Program-made: the position numbers and the translations under genes
The notes under the pieces: generated by a model
The model's database searches: none
The model's input: the letters and a program-made list of their open reading frames with translations, nothing else
Told to the model about the DNA's origin: nothing
Shown: positions 13,150 through 22,134 of the stretch, piece by piece
Position numbering within the stretch: the stretch's first letter is position 1
Layout: each line of letters begins with the position of its first letter
NCBI GenBank assembly: GCA_964432995.1
Contig: CAYSPU010000078.1
Span: 1 to 22,350 of the forward strand
Direction: 5' to 3'
DNA length: 22,350 bases
Origin: CAYSPU01 sp964432995
GTDB lineage: Bacteria; Verrucomicrobiota; Verrucomicrobiia; Limisphaerales; JAHDYP01

Positions 13150-16100
13150 TCACTCCGCCAGCAGCCGGTAGAATCGCGCGGTGCCGTTGGGTTCAAGGTG
13201 GAGGGGGACGAATCCGCCGGCACTCGTCAGTTGCGACAGCGGTTGTCCTCCGGTTGGTTCCTCATAGAACGGTTCGGCCACCCAGGTGCCGCCTTCCAAC
13301 GCGGCCGTGCTTTCGACCCGCAGGACGACTCCGGCGGTGGCGGCGGCCTCCAGGCGCAAACGACCGCCGCCCAACAGCACGGCGGAGGTGACCACGGGTT
13401 GTACTGGGCTGGTTGGGTAACCGATGGCGAAATCGCTTGCGTGATCGACGACGGCCCAGACGTAGCGTTGGTCCGGGGCATGGCCCCGTTGGCCGAGGTA
13501 GTCCAGCGGGGCATCGGCGATCCGCTGGTGGGGGGCCGGGGTGAACCGAATACCACCCATGGTTCCGTGCAAGCGCCCCGCGGGCTGCCAGAGCGCGCCG
13601 GTGGTCTCCAGAGGGAAATCGACGCGCCTCATGATGCGGAGAGGCCGCACTTCGAAGGGATTGTCTTCGCCAACCAGATGACCGTAATCGCGGACCACGA
13701 GCATCACGAACTCGCCATTCGCCAGCGAGGGCATGGACACTCCTATTGTACCGTCCAGGAGTTCGTAGCCGGGCTGAATGGCCCCCGGCGGGTTCGCGGC
13801 CTCGTAGGAGAGCGTGACCTCGGACGATTGCTGGGGGCTGAGGTTCATCACCTGCACCCCCATGTCGTTCAGGTCCTCAGGGTTCTCTCGCAGCTCAACC
13901 CGCGCGGAGGAGTTGGGCGGCACCACTCCCGTCTGCGCGGTCACAGCCGCCAGATAGCTGCGGACCAGGAGGTTGTCATCCTCCCGAGACTCGGCCACCT
14001 GACTGTCCGGCGGATCGACCTGGAGCAGGTAGTAACGAGCGGAACCGATTTCCATTCCCTCCGGGAAGACAAACTTGGAAGCGCTCCAGACTCTCTCCCC
14101 AGCCGGAAGCGGCCCCGTCGTCGGTTGGGAGGTGATCACAACGTCCGTGGCATCCACTTGGGTGTCCTCGGAGAGCAGGAGCCGAGTGATCCAGCCGCGC
14201 ACCGCCTCTCCCGACCCTTGGTTTTCCACTTCCCATTCCACCTGATACTCCTGCCCATTCGCGAGGATCGCCGGGGCCAGAAGTTGTGTCGGCACCAGGT
14301 TGGGCGCGCGCACCTCCACGTTCCCCAGCAGGAGGTTGTCCTCCAAACTCGTCTCGTGCAGTTGGCCGTTGCAGTTGACGCGAAGGATAAGCCGGTAGGA
14401 GCCCTTGGAGATATACGGCATCGTGAAGGATTGAGACACTTCACACTTTGCGCCCGGGGCGAGGCGCTCCAAAGGGAACCCGGAGGTGAGCAGGAGGTCG
14501 TTGGCGTCGATGATATCGTCTTCGGACAGATACAGGCAGGAGAGCCACTGCGGTGCGGCGTCGCCCATTCCCTTGTTTTCCGTGATCCAGCTCACCGTGC
14601 AGGTGTCCTGGGTGACGAAGACCTCCGGCGCCTGCAGTGCGACGGGCACCAGGTTCGGAGTGTCGATGCGGATCAATCTGAAATCCTGATTGTTCCATTC
14701 ACGCCGCTCCGCCAGGGCGTTGTCGGCGTCGATCACGAGAATCAGGAAATACTCGAATGGGAACGCCGTTGCGGGCACCTGCGGATTCGTGGTCACACGG
14801 TAGAACTCGCCGGGAGCCAGGGGGTCGGCGCGTTTCACGGACGCCAAGACGATATCCTGCTCGTCATACATGGAATCATACGAGAGGAAGACTCGGTCTT
14901 CCCACAGCGCTTGAGCCGACCCCGCGCCGACATTCTCGACCGTCCAAGTCAGTTCAATGATCTCGCCGGTGCCGGCCGCCGCCGGCACCTCCGGATCGCG
15001 CTTCAACAGCAGGTCGGGGCGAGGGTCATCCGGAACAGAGATTCGATCCCAGGGATTGGTGCCCTTCTCGTACTCCGTCCGGTTGTTGGCGCCGTCCTGG
15101 TCGGCGTCTTCGGCAGCATCCTCGGCTTTCAGCGGATCCAACCCGTTCCAATACTCCCAGCCGTCCGGCATCAGGTCTTGATCCGAGTCCCCGAAGCCGG
15201 CACTGGTTCCCAGGAGCGCTTCCAATTCATCATCCAACCCGTCGCCATCCGTGTCCGGCACCGTGTCTGCGGCCAATGCCGAGGCGGGCAGAGCGAACCA
15301 GTCCGTCGGGGTAAGGACCGTGGTGCTGCCTGGGGGAAGGGTGATCTGCTGGGCTACGAGGGTGACTTCTTCGGGCGCCGGCAGGTCCGGCGGTTCGGGT
15401 TGCGGGCTAAGCTGCACCTGGCTGAGCAGGGCGTCGATGGAGAGCACGTCGGCACCGGCGTTGAGCAGGGCGATGGATTTGCGGTCGGGCCGGACGCGAA
15501 AGGCTGCCTCTTGTCCGACCTTCAGGCTGAGGTTGTGCAGTTCGAATTTGCGTCGATACAGGATGTTGTTCTCCGTGGCGGAAGTCAGCAACTGTACGCC
15601 GTAGGTGGCCTTGCCCGTGGCGGGGCTCAAGCTGAGGGAGTTGCACGACGGGCTGAAGCGGACAATGTCTTCGCGGCCGGGCAGGCAAGGGACGCCGTCG
15701 AGCACGGCAGCAAAGTGCTGATTGAGTGCCCGCCAGTGGTATTCGCCGGAGTCGTTGCCGCGCAACCGGACGGTGTAATCGCCGTTCGGAAGGAGGTAGG
15801 CCTCATGCTGGCGGAACGAAGCCTCCCCATGCGGCATCAGCGGCACGGCGCCCGGGATGTCGAACAGCAGGCTGCCGTCGGCGTCGTAACCGACGGAGTC
15901 GCCGGTGGCATCTCGAGCGCTGCCATCGGCCGAACCGCCCAGGATCATGAGGATGCCCGGGAGACTCGTCGGAAAGGTGTAGTGGCTGCGAACAGCGGCG
16001 CTGCGCGGGAAATAGAAGAGGCCCGAAAACGGCACGGTCATCTCACTGTCTCCCACGCGCACGCTGATGTGGAGACGGTTATCCCCATTATAGAGGGTGC

Positions 16101-18102
16101 CGTCGACCATCTCGAACTGCCACGTTTGCACGCCGTCCGTGTCAACGGTGAGGTAGGGGTAACTCTCCCACGTGGTCAGGGTCGTGAACGTGGAGGGATC
16201 GTCGTTATCGCGGCTGTCGGACCAGCTTTCGCGGTTGCTGTCATAGACATAGACCCGGGTCAGGCCGGGTGAGACCTCCTCGTAGTGGACCGGTACCAGG
16301 GCATGACCCTGCAGATCCATCACATCCATGCCCGCCGCGACTCTCTGGATGGACAACACCCCGGGGGTCCCGGCGTCCAAGTCGGCGATGACCTGCCCCA
16401 ACACGGTGGCCGGGTTGTCGCCAATGTGGTCGACCAGATATCCGATGGTCTCGGCGCTGAGTTGGCTGAGGTGAAGGGCCTTGATGTTCCGCGTGAGCTC
16501 GTTTTCCGGATCGAGGTTGAACCACTGTGCCCGCACCGTTTCACCGGGAGCCAGCGGCCAATCCGCGTAGGAGTACTTCAGGCTGGCCACCGACATGCCC
16601 CAGCAAGAGCCCGGCATCGCCATCTCGTGGGCGAAGCCGTCCCAAATGAGCTGCGCCAGGTAATCGTGACACCTCCGGGTGCAGAACAGGTCTTCGTATT
16701 CACAGCAGAGCAGGGAGTTGACGGCGTCCCCAAAAGCGCGCTCGTAGTCGCCCCACCCCATCAGATAGCCGCCCGGGTTGTGAAACGAGAAGCCCCAATC
16801 CCACTGGTAGGGCACCGGCAACACCTCGAACGCAGAGGGCGTGGTAATCGAACCGGCGAAATTCGAGATGGTCAATGCCGAGGGCCCCAGCGGCAAGTCT
16901 GGCAAGTAGAAGGTGAACCGGTCATGCATCGAGTCCGGGACGGTTGCCACCACAACACCGTGCATCGAGATCGTGCACCCGCCGAGGGCTCTTCCCGTAA
17001 GGGTTACCGGGGTCTTGAACCATCCGGAAGCGGGCGAAAATCCAGTCGAGACGGGCACCCCCGGGACCACGTGCACGTTCACGAAGTCTGTGTCAGTTGC
17101 GCCGAGCGGATCGGTCACGGTCAACTGAAACGTGAGCGTCTTCGGTTCGTCTCCCGCCTCCGGGGTGGTGAAGTGTGGTGTGGCCGTCTCCCCATTCACC
17201 AGCGTGGTAGGATAGCCGGCCACCAACCCATCTGCGCGGCTCCAGGCATAGCGCAGAGCGCCACCTTCCGGATCCGAGCTTTCGCCGCCGTCGAGATAGG
17301 CCGTCGCCAGTTCAGCGATACGAAACTCCTCGCCGGCGTTCGCCACCGGAGCAGCGTTGGGTGGCCCGGTCAAGTAGATGGCGAACGGGTAGAGCGTGGA
17401 GCTCTGATCCAGGCTGCCCCAGCGCAGCCGCAGGTAAGCATGCGTCGTCGCGATCTCGGGCACGGTCCAGGCGTAGTGATCGATAGTGCACGGATTCACC
17501 GTCGCCACTTCCGTCCAGTCACCCAGAAAACCGCTGGCGCATAACTCGATGGTCATCGGCACCGTGGTGTGCGGGCTGACGCATCCGGTTGTCTCCCAGC
17601 GAATTTCATACGGCGCTCCACCCCGGAGGGCCATCGCGCCCGATCGGGGCGGCTGGGGGTCGACCAGGTAGATCGACGGCGTGCTGGCGCTGGGGAGGAT
17701 GGTGACCGTGTAGCTGGTGTCGCAGGCCAGCTCGCGGCCGTCCTCGCGATAGAGCCCCACCTTGATCCGAAGGTAGGAGACCTCCGACACCGTCGGCGCT
17801 GTCCAGTTAAAGGTGCCTCGGGCGATCTCGGAACTGAGCGTGGATCCGATATAGCGGTAGGTGGAGCGGCCCGCCCAGGCGTACTGTAGGTTGAGGTTGT
17901 CCGCTGACTCGCCGGGATCGAAGTGGCAGACCCATTCAATCCGCATCGTGTCCCCCGAGACATACACTTCACCGCCGATCGGCGCCCGCAAATCCACGGA
18001 CATGGCCGAGGCAATAATCGAAGGAACCAGGAAGCCAAGGATCAGCGCGACGGCGCGGATCCGGGCCAACGCCTTCTGGGGAAGAAACGCTGGAGTCTTC
18101 AT
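13150..18102 (-). CDS. Giant exported multidomain protein: PKD, IPT-like, papain-like region, calcium-type repeats and three CARDB domains
   Basis: 1650 residues. A signal peptide (1-33, ending SAM before SVDLRAP) is followed by two sandwich domains (about 34-245) resembling Kre9/KNH-like repeats (APIGGEVYVSGDTMRIEW), a PKD domain (about 247-347, PVANAGEEFRI) and an IPT/TIG-like domain (about 349-430). Residues 440-700 hold GSCWGMS (Cys500), GHALVPVHY (His600 and His606) and YVYDSN (Asp621, Asn623), the order and spacing of a C39/papain-like cysteine peptidase. Residues 946-1000 have Asp-rich calcium-type repeats (DTDGDGLDDE, DSDQDLMPDGWE). Three CARDB modules begin near 1028 (PDLLLK), 1146 (PNLVPVAL) and 1265 (PNLVPTQL). 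The end, ARFYRLLAE, is typical of verrucomicrobial surface proteins. Probably an extracellular or cell-surface protein with proteolytic or crosslinking activity; that activity is inference. Followed by the deiminase gene on the same strand. Confidence 0.85.
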   Translation of the reverse strand: MKTPAFLPQKALARIRAVALILGFLVPSIIASAMSVDLRAPIGGEVYVSGDTMRIEWVCHFDPGESADNLNLQYAWAGRSTYRYIGSTLSSEIARGTFNWTAPTVSEVSYLRIKVGLYREDGRELACDTSYTVTILPSASTPSIYLVDPQPPRSGAMALRGGAPYEIRWETTGCVSPHTTVPMTIELCASGFLGDWTEVATVNPCTIDHYAWTVPEIATTHAYLRLRWGSLDQSSTLYPFAIYLTGPPNAAPVANAGEEFRIAELATAYLDGGESSDPEGGALRYAWSRADGLVAGYPTTLVNGETATPHFTTPEAGDEPKTLTFQLTVTDPLGATDTDFVNVHVVPGVPVSTGFSPASGWFKTPVTLTGRALGGCTISMHGVVVATVPDSMHDRFTFYLPDLPLGPSALTISNFAGSITTPSAFEVLPVPYQWDWGFSFHNPGGYLMGWGDYERAFGDAVNSLLCCEYEDLFCTRRCHDYLAQLIWDGFAHEMAMPGSCWGMSVASLKYSYADWPLAPGETVRAQWFNLDPENELTRNIKALHLSQLSAETIGYLVDHIGDNPATVLGQVIADLDAGTPGVLSIQRVAAGMDVMDLQGHALVPVHYEEVSPGLTRVYVYDSNRESWSDSRDNDDPSTFTTLTTWESYPYLTVDTDGVQTWQFEMVDGTLYNGDNRLHISVRVGDSEMTVPFSGLFYFPRSAAVRSHYTFPTSLPGILMILGGSADGSARDATGDSVGYDADGSLLFDIPGAVPLMPHGEASFRQHEAYLLPNGDYTVRLRGNDSGEYHWRALNQHFAAVLDGVPCLPGREDIVRFSPSCNSLSLSPATGKATYGVQLLTSATENNILYRRKFELHNLSLKVGQEAAFRVRPDRKSIALLNAGADVLSIDALLSQVQLSPQPEPPDLPAPEEVTLVAQQITLPPGSTTVLTPTDWFALPASALAADTVPDTDGDGLDDELEALLGTSAGFGDSDQDLMPDGWEYWNGLDPLKAEDAAEDADQDGANNRTEYEKGTNPWDRISVPDDPRPDLLLKRDPEVPAAAGTGEIIELTWTVENVGAGSAQALWEDRVFLSYDSMYDEQDIVLASVKRADPLAPGEFYRVTTNPQVPATAFPFEYFLILVIDADNALAERREWNNQDFRLIRIDTPNLVPVALQAPEVFVTQDTCTVSWITENKGMGDAAPQWLSCLYLSEDDIIDANDLLLTSGFPLERLAPGAKCEVSQSFTMPYISKGSYRLILRVNCNGQLHETSLEDNLLLGNVEVRAPNLVPTQLLAPAILANGQEYQVEWEVENQGSGEAVRGWITRLLLSEDTQVDATDVVITSQPTTGPLPAGERVWSASKFVFPEGMEIGSARYYLLQVDPPDSQVAESREDDNLLVRSYLAAVTAQTGVVPPNSSARVELRENPEDLNDMGVQVMNLSPQQSSEVTLSYEAANPPGAIQPGYELLDGTIGVSMPSLANGEFVMLVVRDYGHLVGEDNPFEVRPLRIMRRVDFPLETTGALWQPAGRLHGTMGGIRFTPAPHQRIADAPLDYLGQRGHAPDQRYVWAVVDHASDFAIGYPTSPVQPVVTSAVLLGGGRLRLEAAATAGVVLRVESTAALEGGTWVAEPFYEEPTGGQPLSQLTSAGGFVPLHLEPNGTARFYRLLAE

Positions 18103-18221
18103 CGTTCGGTTTTTTCTATGAGTTGTCTGCCTTGATGTTCCCGGGGCGGGAGCGCACCGATCGCCCTCGCCGGACTCGCCCCTTGTTCTAACGAGACCAG
18201 TAAAGGCATTGCTGCGCGCGG

Positions 18222-18250
18222 GCCGCAGACTTCGAGTCGAAGTCGGCGGC
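18222..18250. repeat. Long perfect-centre stem-loop in the divergent intergenic region
   Basis: GCCGCAGACTTCGA (18222-18235) and TCGAAGTCGGCGGC (18237-18250) pair with one mismatch around a single base. It is an almost perfect 29-bp palindrome inside the 330-bp region (18103-18432) between the divergent giant gene and the channel remnant. It could bind a dimeric regulator or be a terminator left from a lost gene; no T-run follows. Nothing else was recognised in this region. Confidence 0.5.
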
Positions 18251-18432
18251 TCGTGGGGGCAGTTCTTTCGTTATCACTCTCTCCGATCGGAAGAATGTTC
18301 AAGGGGAAACGAAGAAAAACTGTGTCGGGACTCCTGCGCTGTGAAGTGGTAGCCGCGAAGAAGCGCAAAATACGCACAAAGGTAGGCTAGGGGAATCCGC
18401 TCGCAGGGAACCTGACGGTAGCGGCCCGGGGC

Positions 18433-19515
18433 TTGTTGAGGCGGGCCGCTCCTGCGCATTCTCGCGGCTGCAAAACCAATGATGGTCACCAAGGCCCTGC
18501 CTCGGAAACGAATGGGGCCAGATGCGACCCCGGATCACCAAGCAGCGACGACGAACGTGCCGATTCGAAACTTGCCGGGGCATTCGAAGGAGCGTTTTCT
18601 GGACGTCTGCAACGTTGCTTGTGGCTGCTGGGCTTCGGGCTGTTGTTCTGGGCGGCGGCCGGCAAACCCTGGCTGGCGGCTCTGCGGCGCGTCCTGTCCT
18701 GGGAGTTTCTGGCGGTCGCTGGACTGCTGGTGCTCTTGTTGATGAGCGTGGGCTTTTGGGTCTGGCTGTCTGAGCGGCGCAGGAACAGCGAGCAGTTTGG
18801 GGGCAAACCCCTCGAAGGAATCGCCTCCGGTTTCTGGTGGCCGGCGGTCACGATGACCACTGTCGGTTACGGCGACAAGGCGCCGCGGACGCTTGCTGGC
18901 CGGGTCGTCGGGTTGATCTGGATGTTCGCGGCCATCATTATCATCTCGAGTTTCACCGCGGCGATCACGTCAGCCCTGACGGTCAGTCAGATCGGTTCGC
19001 CTATCCGCGGACCGGGAGACTTGCCCGGCGTGCGCGTGGCCACGGTGGCCGGCAGCACCGGCGAGCAGTATCTCAAGGGCCACCAGATCACCTATCAAAG
19101 TCATCCCGACGTTCTCAGTGCCCTGCAGGCACTCATGGACGGGCGCGCCGATGCGGTGGTCTATGACGCGCCCATCCTGAAATACATCGCGAAAGAGAAA
19201 TCGGCCGGCACCGTTACCATCCTGCCCACCACGTTTGCCCGGCAGGACTACGCTATCGCGATCCCGCAGGGGAGCCCGCTTCGGGAGACCCTGAACCGTG
19301 TACTGGAGCACGAGATCCGTTCTCAGGCTTGGCAGGAAGTCATCTACCATTGCCTGGGCCGGGACCAATTAGGCGGACGGCTCGAGCATCGCGGATGGCG
19401 AAGGCCGCCTCGGGATTGTGGGCGTCACGTGAGGCGCCGGTTTCCTGCGGCTCGTACAACGGCCTCATGGCATCAGGCCGAATTCGGCGTTGGATGGCGC
19501 CAGGGGGCTCGGTAG
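18433..19515 (+). pseudogene. GluR0-like ligand-gated potassium channel lacking the first ligand-binding lobe
   Basis: 360 codons from a TTG, with no ATG or ribosome site before the first membrane helix. From about residue 70 it matches prokaryotic glutamate-receptor channels: AAGKPWLAALRRVLSWEF, helix M1 (about 90-112), the pore with selectivity filter TVGYGD (143-148), helix M2 (about 155-180) and a full periplasmic-binding S2 lobe (VRVATVAGSTGEQYL to QAWQEVIYHCLG). The S1 lobe and signal peptide that should precede M1 are missing; the 60 residues present are low-complexity and unrelated. The last 50 codons after CLG are also atypical and overlap the convergent gene. Without S1 it cannot form the ligand clamshell. 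Probably a 5'-deleted pseudogene, though a constitutive pore is possible. Confidence 0.7.
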
Positions 19516-20843
19516 GGGCGCGCCAATAGCCGATTGGCCTCCTCGTCATCCACCACCCGGCCCTTGGCCTCGTCCCAAGCCAGCGACCGCTTCAATTGCA
19601 GCGAGAGGTTTGCCAGCACGCACATGCTGGTGGAGATGCTCCCCTCGGCAATGTCCGCCCGGGGACGCCCCCGGCTGGCGGTGCATTGAAGGAGGTCCTT
19701 CATGTGTTCGCGGACGGCCGGGGCCACGTGATACTCGATCCCTTTCTCCGTTTTGTCTTCCGGGTATTCCCCGCTGTCGACCGGGTACTTGGCTTTCGGG
19801 TCATTCCATTCCCGATGAATGGGAGCGCCGCCGCCTAGCGGAACAAAATCGAACAGGAACACGCTGGCCTTGAGTGTGGCTTTTTCGCCATAGAAATTGG
19901 CGCCCCACCAGTATTTCGGGTCTGGTTGCTCACCGAAGTGGCGATGCTGCCAGGTGACTTGGAGATCGCCGTAATCGAACGTGGCGTTCTGCATATCTGG
20001 GATGTTGGGCTTGCCCTCTTTGTGGAAATAGTTGCCGCCGGTGGAGCAAACCCGCTTGGGCCAACCCAGGTTCATCATCCAGCGCACCATATCCACCATG
20101 TGAATGCCCATGTCTCCGATGGTGCCGTTGCCGTATTCCATGTAGTCGCGCCAACTCCGGGGATGGATCGTGCGGTTGAACGGGCGCATCGGTGCCGGGC
20201 CGGTCCACATCTCGTAGTCGAGATGTTCCGGTGGCGCTTCGTCGGGCGGGTTGCTGATGCCGCGGCGGCCATAGCAATAGGTTTCGACGAGCCCAATCCG
20301 GCCCAGGCGGCCTTCCGCGATCAATTCTCGCGCCTCGAACAAGTGCGGCGTGCTGCGGCGCTGGGTGCCCACCTGGACCACGCGGCCATGCTTGCGCGCT
20401 GCTGCGACCATGGCCTGGCATTCGATCACGTCGACGCCAATCGGTTTCTGCACATAGATGTCGGCGCCCGCCTCCGCCGCGGCGATCATCGGCAGCGCAT
20501 GCCAGTGATCCGGGGTGGCGATCAGCACCACGTCGAGGTCTTTCTCCTTGAGCATCTCCCGGTAATCGCCATAGGTCCGTGGCCTTCTCTTCGATAGCTG
20601 GCGTTCTGCCACCAGGTCCGCGGCCTCAGCCAACATTCGTTTGTCGACGTCGCAGAGCGAGACCACCTCGACCGGCGCAACTTGGATCAAACGCAAGAGA
20701 TCCACTTTCCCATACCACCCGCTGCCGATGAGCCCGACCCTCTTCCTCTGGTCGGACAGTTCGGCGGCAAAGGCCGGGAGTCTTGTCAGGGCGATCGCGG
20801 CACATCCGAGGCCGCTCTGTTGCAGGAAGCTTCGACGGTTCAT
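19473..20843 (-). CDS. Tat-exported Gfo/Idh/MocA-family oxidoreductase
   Basis: 456 residues from ATG 20843, chosen because it places MNRRSFLQQSGLGCAAIAL, a twin-arginine signal, at the N-terminus; a second ATG at 20876 abuts the upstream stop (TAGATG) and would add 11 residues. The NAD(P)-binding domain shows VGLIGSGWYGKVD, then IATPDHWHALPMIAAAEAGADIYVQKPIG, in which the usual EKP reads QKP. The catalytic-domain signature is GTIGDMGIHMVDMVRW, and the family's typical ending LLARPYRAPW shows it is complete. Exported members are numerous in Planctomycetes and Verrucomicrobia and act on sugars or sugar derivatives. It lies directly after a GH16 glycosidase stump on the same strand, so the two may once have shared a polysaccharide-use transcript. 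Confidence 0.93.
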   Translation of the reverse strand: MNRRSFLQQSGLGCAAIALTRLPAFAAELSDQRKRVGLIGSGWYGKVDLLRLIQVAPVEVVSLCDVDKRMLAEAADLVAERQLSKRRPRTYGDYREMLKEKDLDVVLIATPDHWHALPMIAAAEAGADIYVQKPIGVDVIECQAMVAAARKHGRVVQVGTQRRSTPHLFEARELIAEGRLGRIGLVETYCYGRRGISNPPDEAPPEHLDYEMWTGPAPMRPFNRTIHPRSWRDYMEYGNGTIGDMGIHMVDMVRWMMNLGWPKRVCSTGGNYFHKEGKPNIPDMQNATFDYGDLQVTWQHRHFGEQPDPKYWWGANFYGEKATLKASVFLFDFVPLGGGAPIHREWNDPKAKYPVDSGEYPEDKTEKGIEYHVAPAVREHMKDLLQCTASRGRPRADIAEGSISTSMCVLANLSLQLKRSLAWDEAKGRVVDDEEANRLLARPYRAPWRHPTPNSA

Positions 20844-20876
20844 ATTGCGTCCGCGGTATGTTCGGTTTGGTTTCAT

Positions 20877-21160
20877 CTACTTGGTTGTCCTGACTCTGTC
20901 ACCCGATTTCTTCCTGTACACCTTCACGTAATCCACGACGAACACATCCGGGAACACCGTGTCCTTGACCTCCAAGGGAATTCCCATGCTCAGGATCAGG
21001 TACTCCTCGGTGTGCGAATTGCCGCTGGTGACCTCGTAGAACCGGTAGCCATCAGCGAAGAACACGTACTTCTCGGGGGTCCACTCGAGGGCGAACAAAT
21101 GAAACCCCTCGCCCAGCCCATTCAGGTAGCTCTGCATCCCGCGCGTGGTCTTCTGATTGC
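20877..21160 (-). pseudogene. 3' stump of a GH16 glycoside hydrolase gene, cut by an IS
   Basis: About 90 codons of coherent GH16 C-terminal sequence: GEGFHLFALEWTPEKYVFFADG (the strand pair beyond the active site), YLILSMGIPLE and the closing FPDVFVVDYVKVYRKK, the standard last strand of the GH16 jelly roll. The catalytic ExDxxE segment and the rest of the N-terminal two-thirds are absent. Upstream, similarity stops near 21150-21170 where the IS terminal repeats begin, so the gene was interrupted there. The original enzyme would be a secreted endo-beta-glucanase, agarase or carrageenase type; the subclass cannot be told from this part. Its TAG is immediately followed by an ATG in the Gfo/Idh gene. 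Confidence 0.85.
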
Positions 21161-21172
21161 GTAATCCGGGGC

Positions 21173-21238
21173 AAATCGGACAGTGATTCCGATTTGAAAT
21201 CGGACAGTTTTCCGGGAACCCGGAATGCTGTCCGAAAT
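21173..21238. repeat. Multiple terminal repeats at the IS left end
   Basis: AAATCGGACAG occurs at 21173-21183 and again at 21197-21207 (24-bp period); CTGTCCGAAAT at 21228-21238 is an inverted copy with two differences. Between them TTCCGGGAACCCGGAA is a perfect short palindrome, and CCGATTTGAAATCGG another. IS21-family ends commonly carry several copies of a transposase-binding repeat, so these are probably IstA binding sites. Confidence 0.6.
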
Positions 21239-21323
21239 GGATCGGATTATTCACAGGAGGAGCTGGAGCGACGGTGGATAAGTCGGCACCGTTGGCCCTT
21301 TTTCAAACCGAAAAAGGCAACCA

Positions 21324-22134
21324 ATGGCACGCCAACCCAAATCCATGCGTCAGATCAAAGAAATCCTGCGACTCAAATACGAGCACAAGCTGTCGGTTCG
21401 GGAAATCGCCCGCAGATGCGCCGTTGCGGCCAGTACGGTTGGGGACTACCTCCAGCGGGCCGAGGCCGCCCACCTGCCCTGGCCCCTTCCCGAGGAATGG
21501 ACCGAGGAACAAATCCTGGAACGATTGTTGGGCGTGGCGGAACCGACGCCGGCGGTGCCACAGCCTGCGCCAGAGTGGGCGCAGGTGCATCAGGAACTGC
21601 GGCGTAAAGGCATCACGCTGCGTTTGTTGTGGCAGGAATATCGGCAGATGGCGGCGCACTGCGGCACTGTGATTATTCCTGCCCGGCCGCGCCGACCCAG
21701 AGACCAAGCGGGTGGCGGCCCACGTGCGCAGTTTTCAACCCGGCACGTTTACCACCCTCGAGGAGCATCGGCCCAAGGCTCATCAAAAATATCTGCAGTG
21801 GACGCCCAGCCGGTTGATCCACTGGGCCGGCAAAGCCGGTCCGTGCTGCGCCAAGCTCGTCGAACACATCCTGCGCAGCCGGCCGCACCCCGAAATGGGC
21901 TACCGCTCGGTGATGGGCATTATGCGCCTGGGCAAAGGCGCCGGCGACGCCCGTCTGGAGGCGGCCGCTCGCCGCGCCCTGCACTTTGGCACCTGCACCT
22001 ATCGGAGCATCCAATCGATCCTCGATCATCAATTGGAGACGCAACCGTTGGAGCAGGAGCTGCCCCTCAACAGCCCCAACCACGCCAACGTACGGGGCAA
22101 GGACTACTACAACCCTCCACCCCAACACCCCTAA
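21324..22134 (+). pseudogene. istA: IS21-family transposase istA, internally deleted and frameshifted
   Basis: Starts at ATG 21324 (AAAAAGG nine bases upstream). The first 115 codons hold the IstA helix-turn-helix (MRQIKEILRLKYEHKLSVREIARRCAVAASTVGDYLQRAE) and the linker PEWAQVHQELRRKGITLRLLWQEYRQMA. Near 21660-21695 the reading jumps, and in the next frame it resumes at DPETKRVAAHVRSFQPGTFTTLEEHRPKAHQKYLQWTP, the C-terminal domain, continuing to the TAA at 22132-22134. The whole DDE catalytic core, about 270 residues in the family, is gone. The N-terminal frame, if read on, ends at 22244. Both ends of the protein survive, so the DNA-binding part could still be made. Confidence 0.85.

Noticed and set aside
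13108..16272. Plus-strand open frame of 1054 codons opposite the giant gene
   Set aside because: Antisense of a protein with clear CARDB, PKD and signal-peptide features; no domain of its own.
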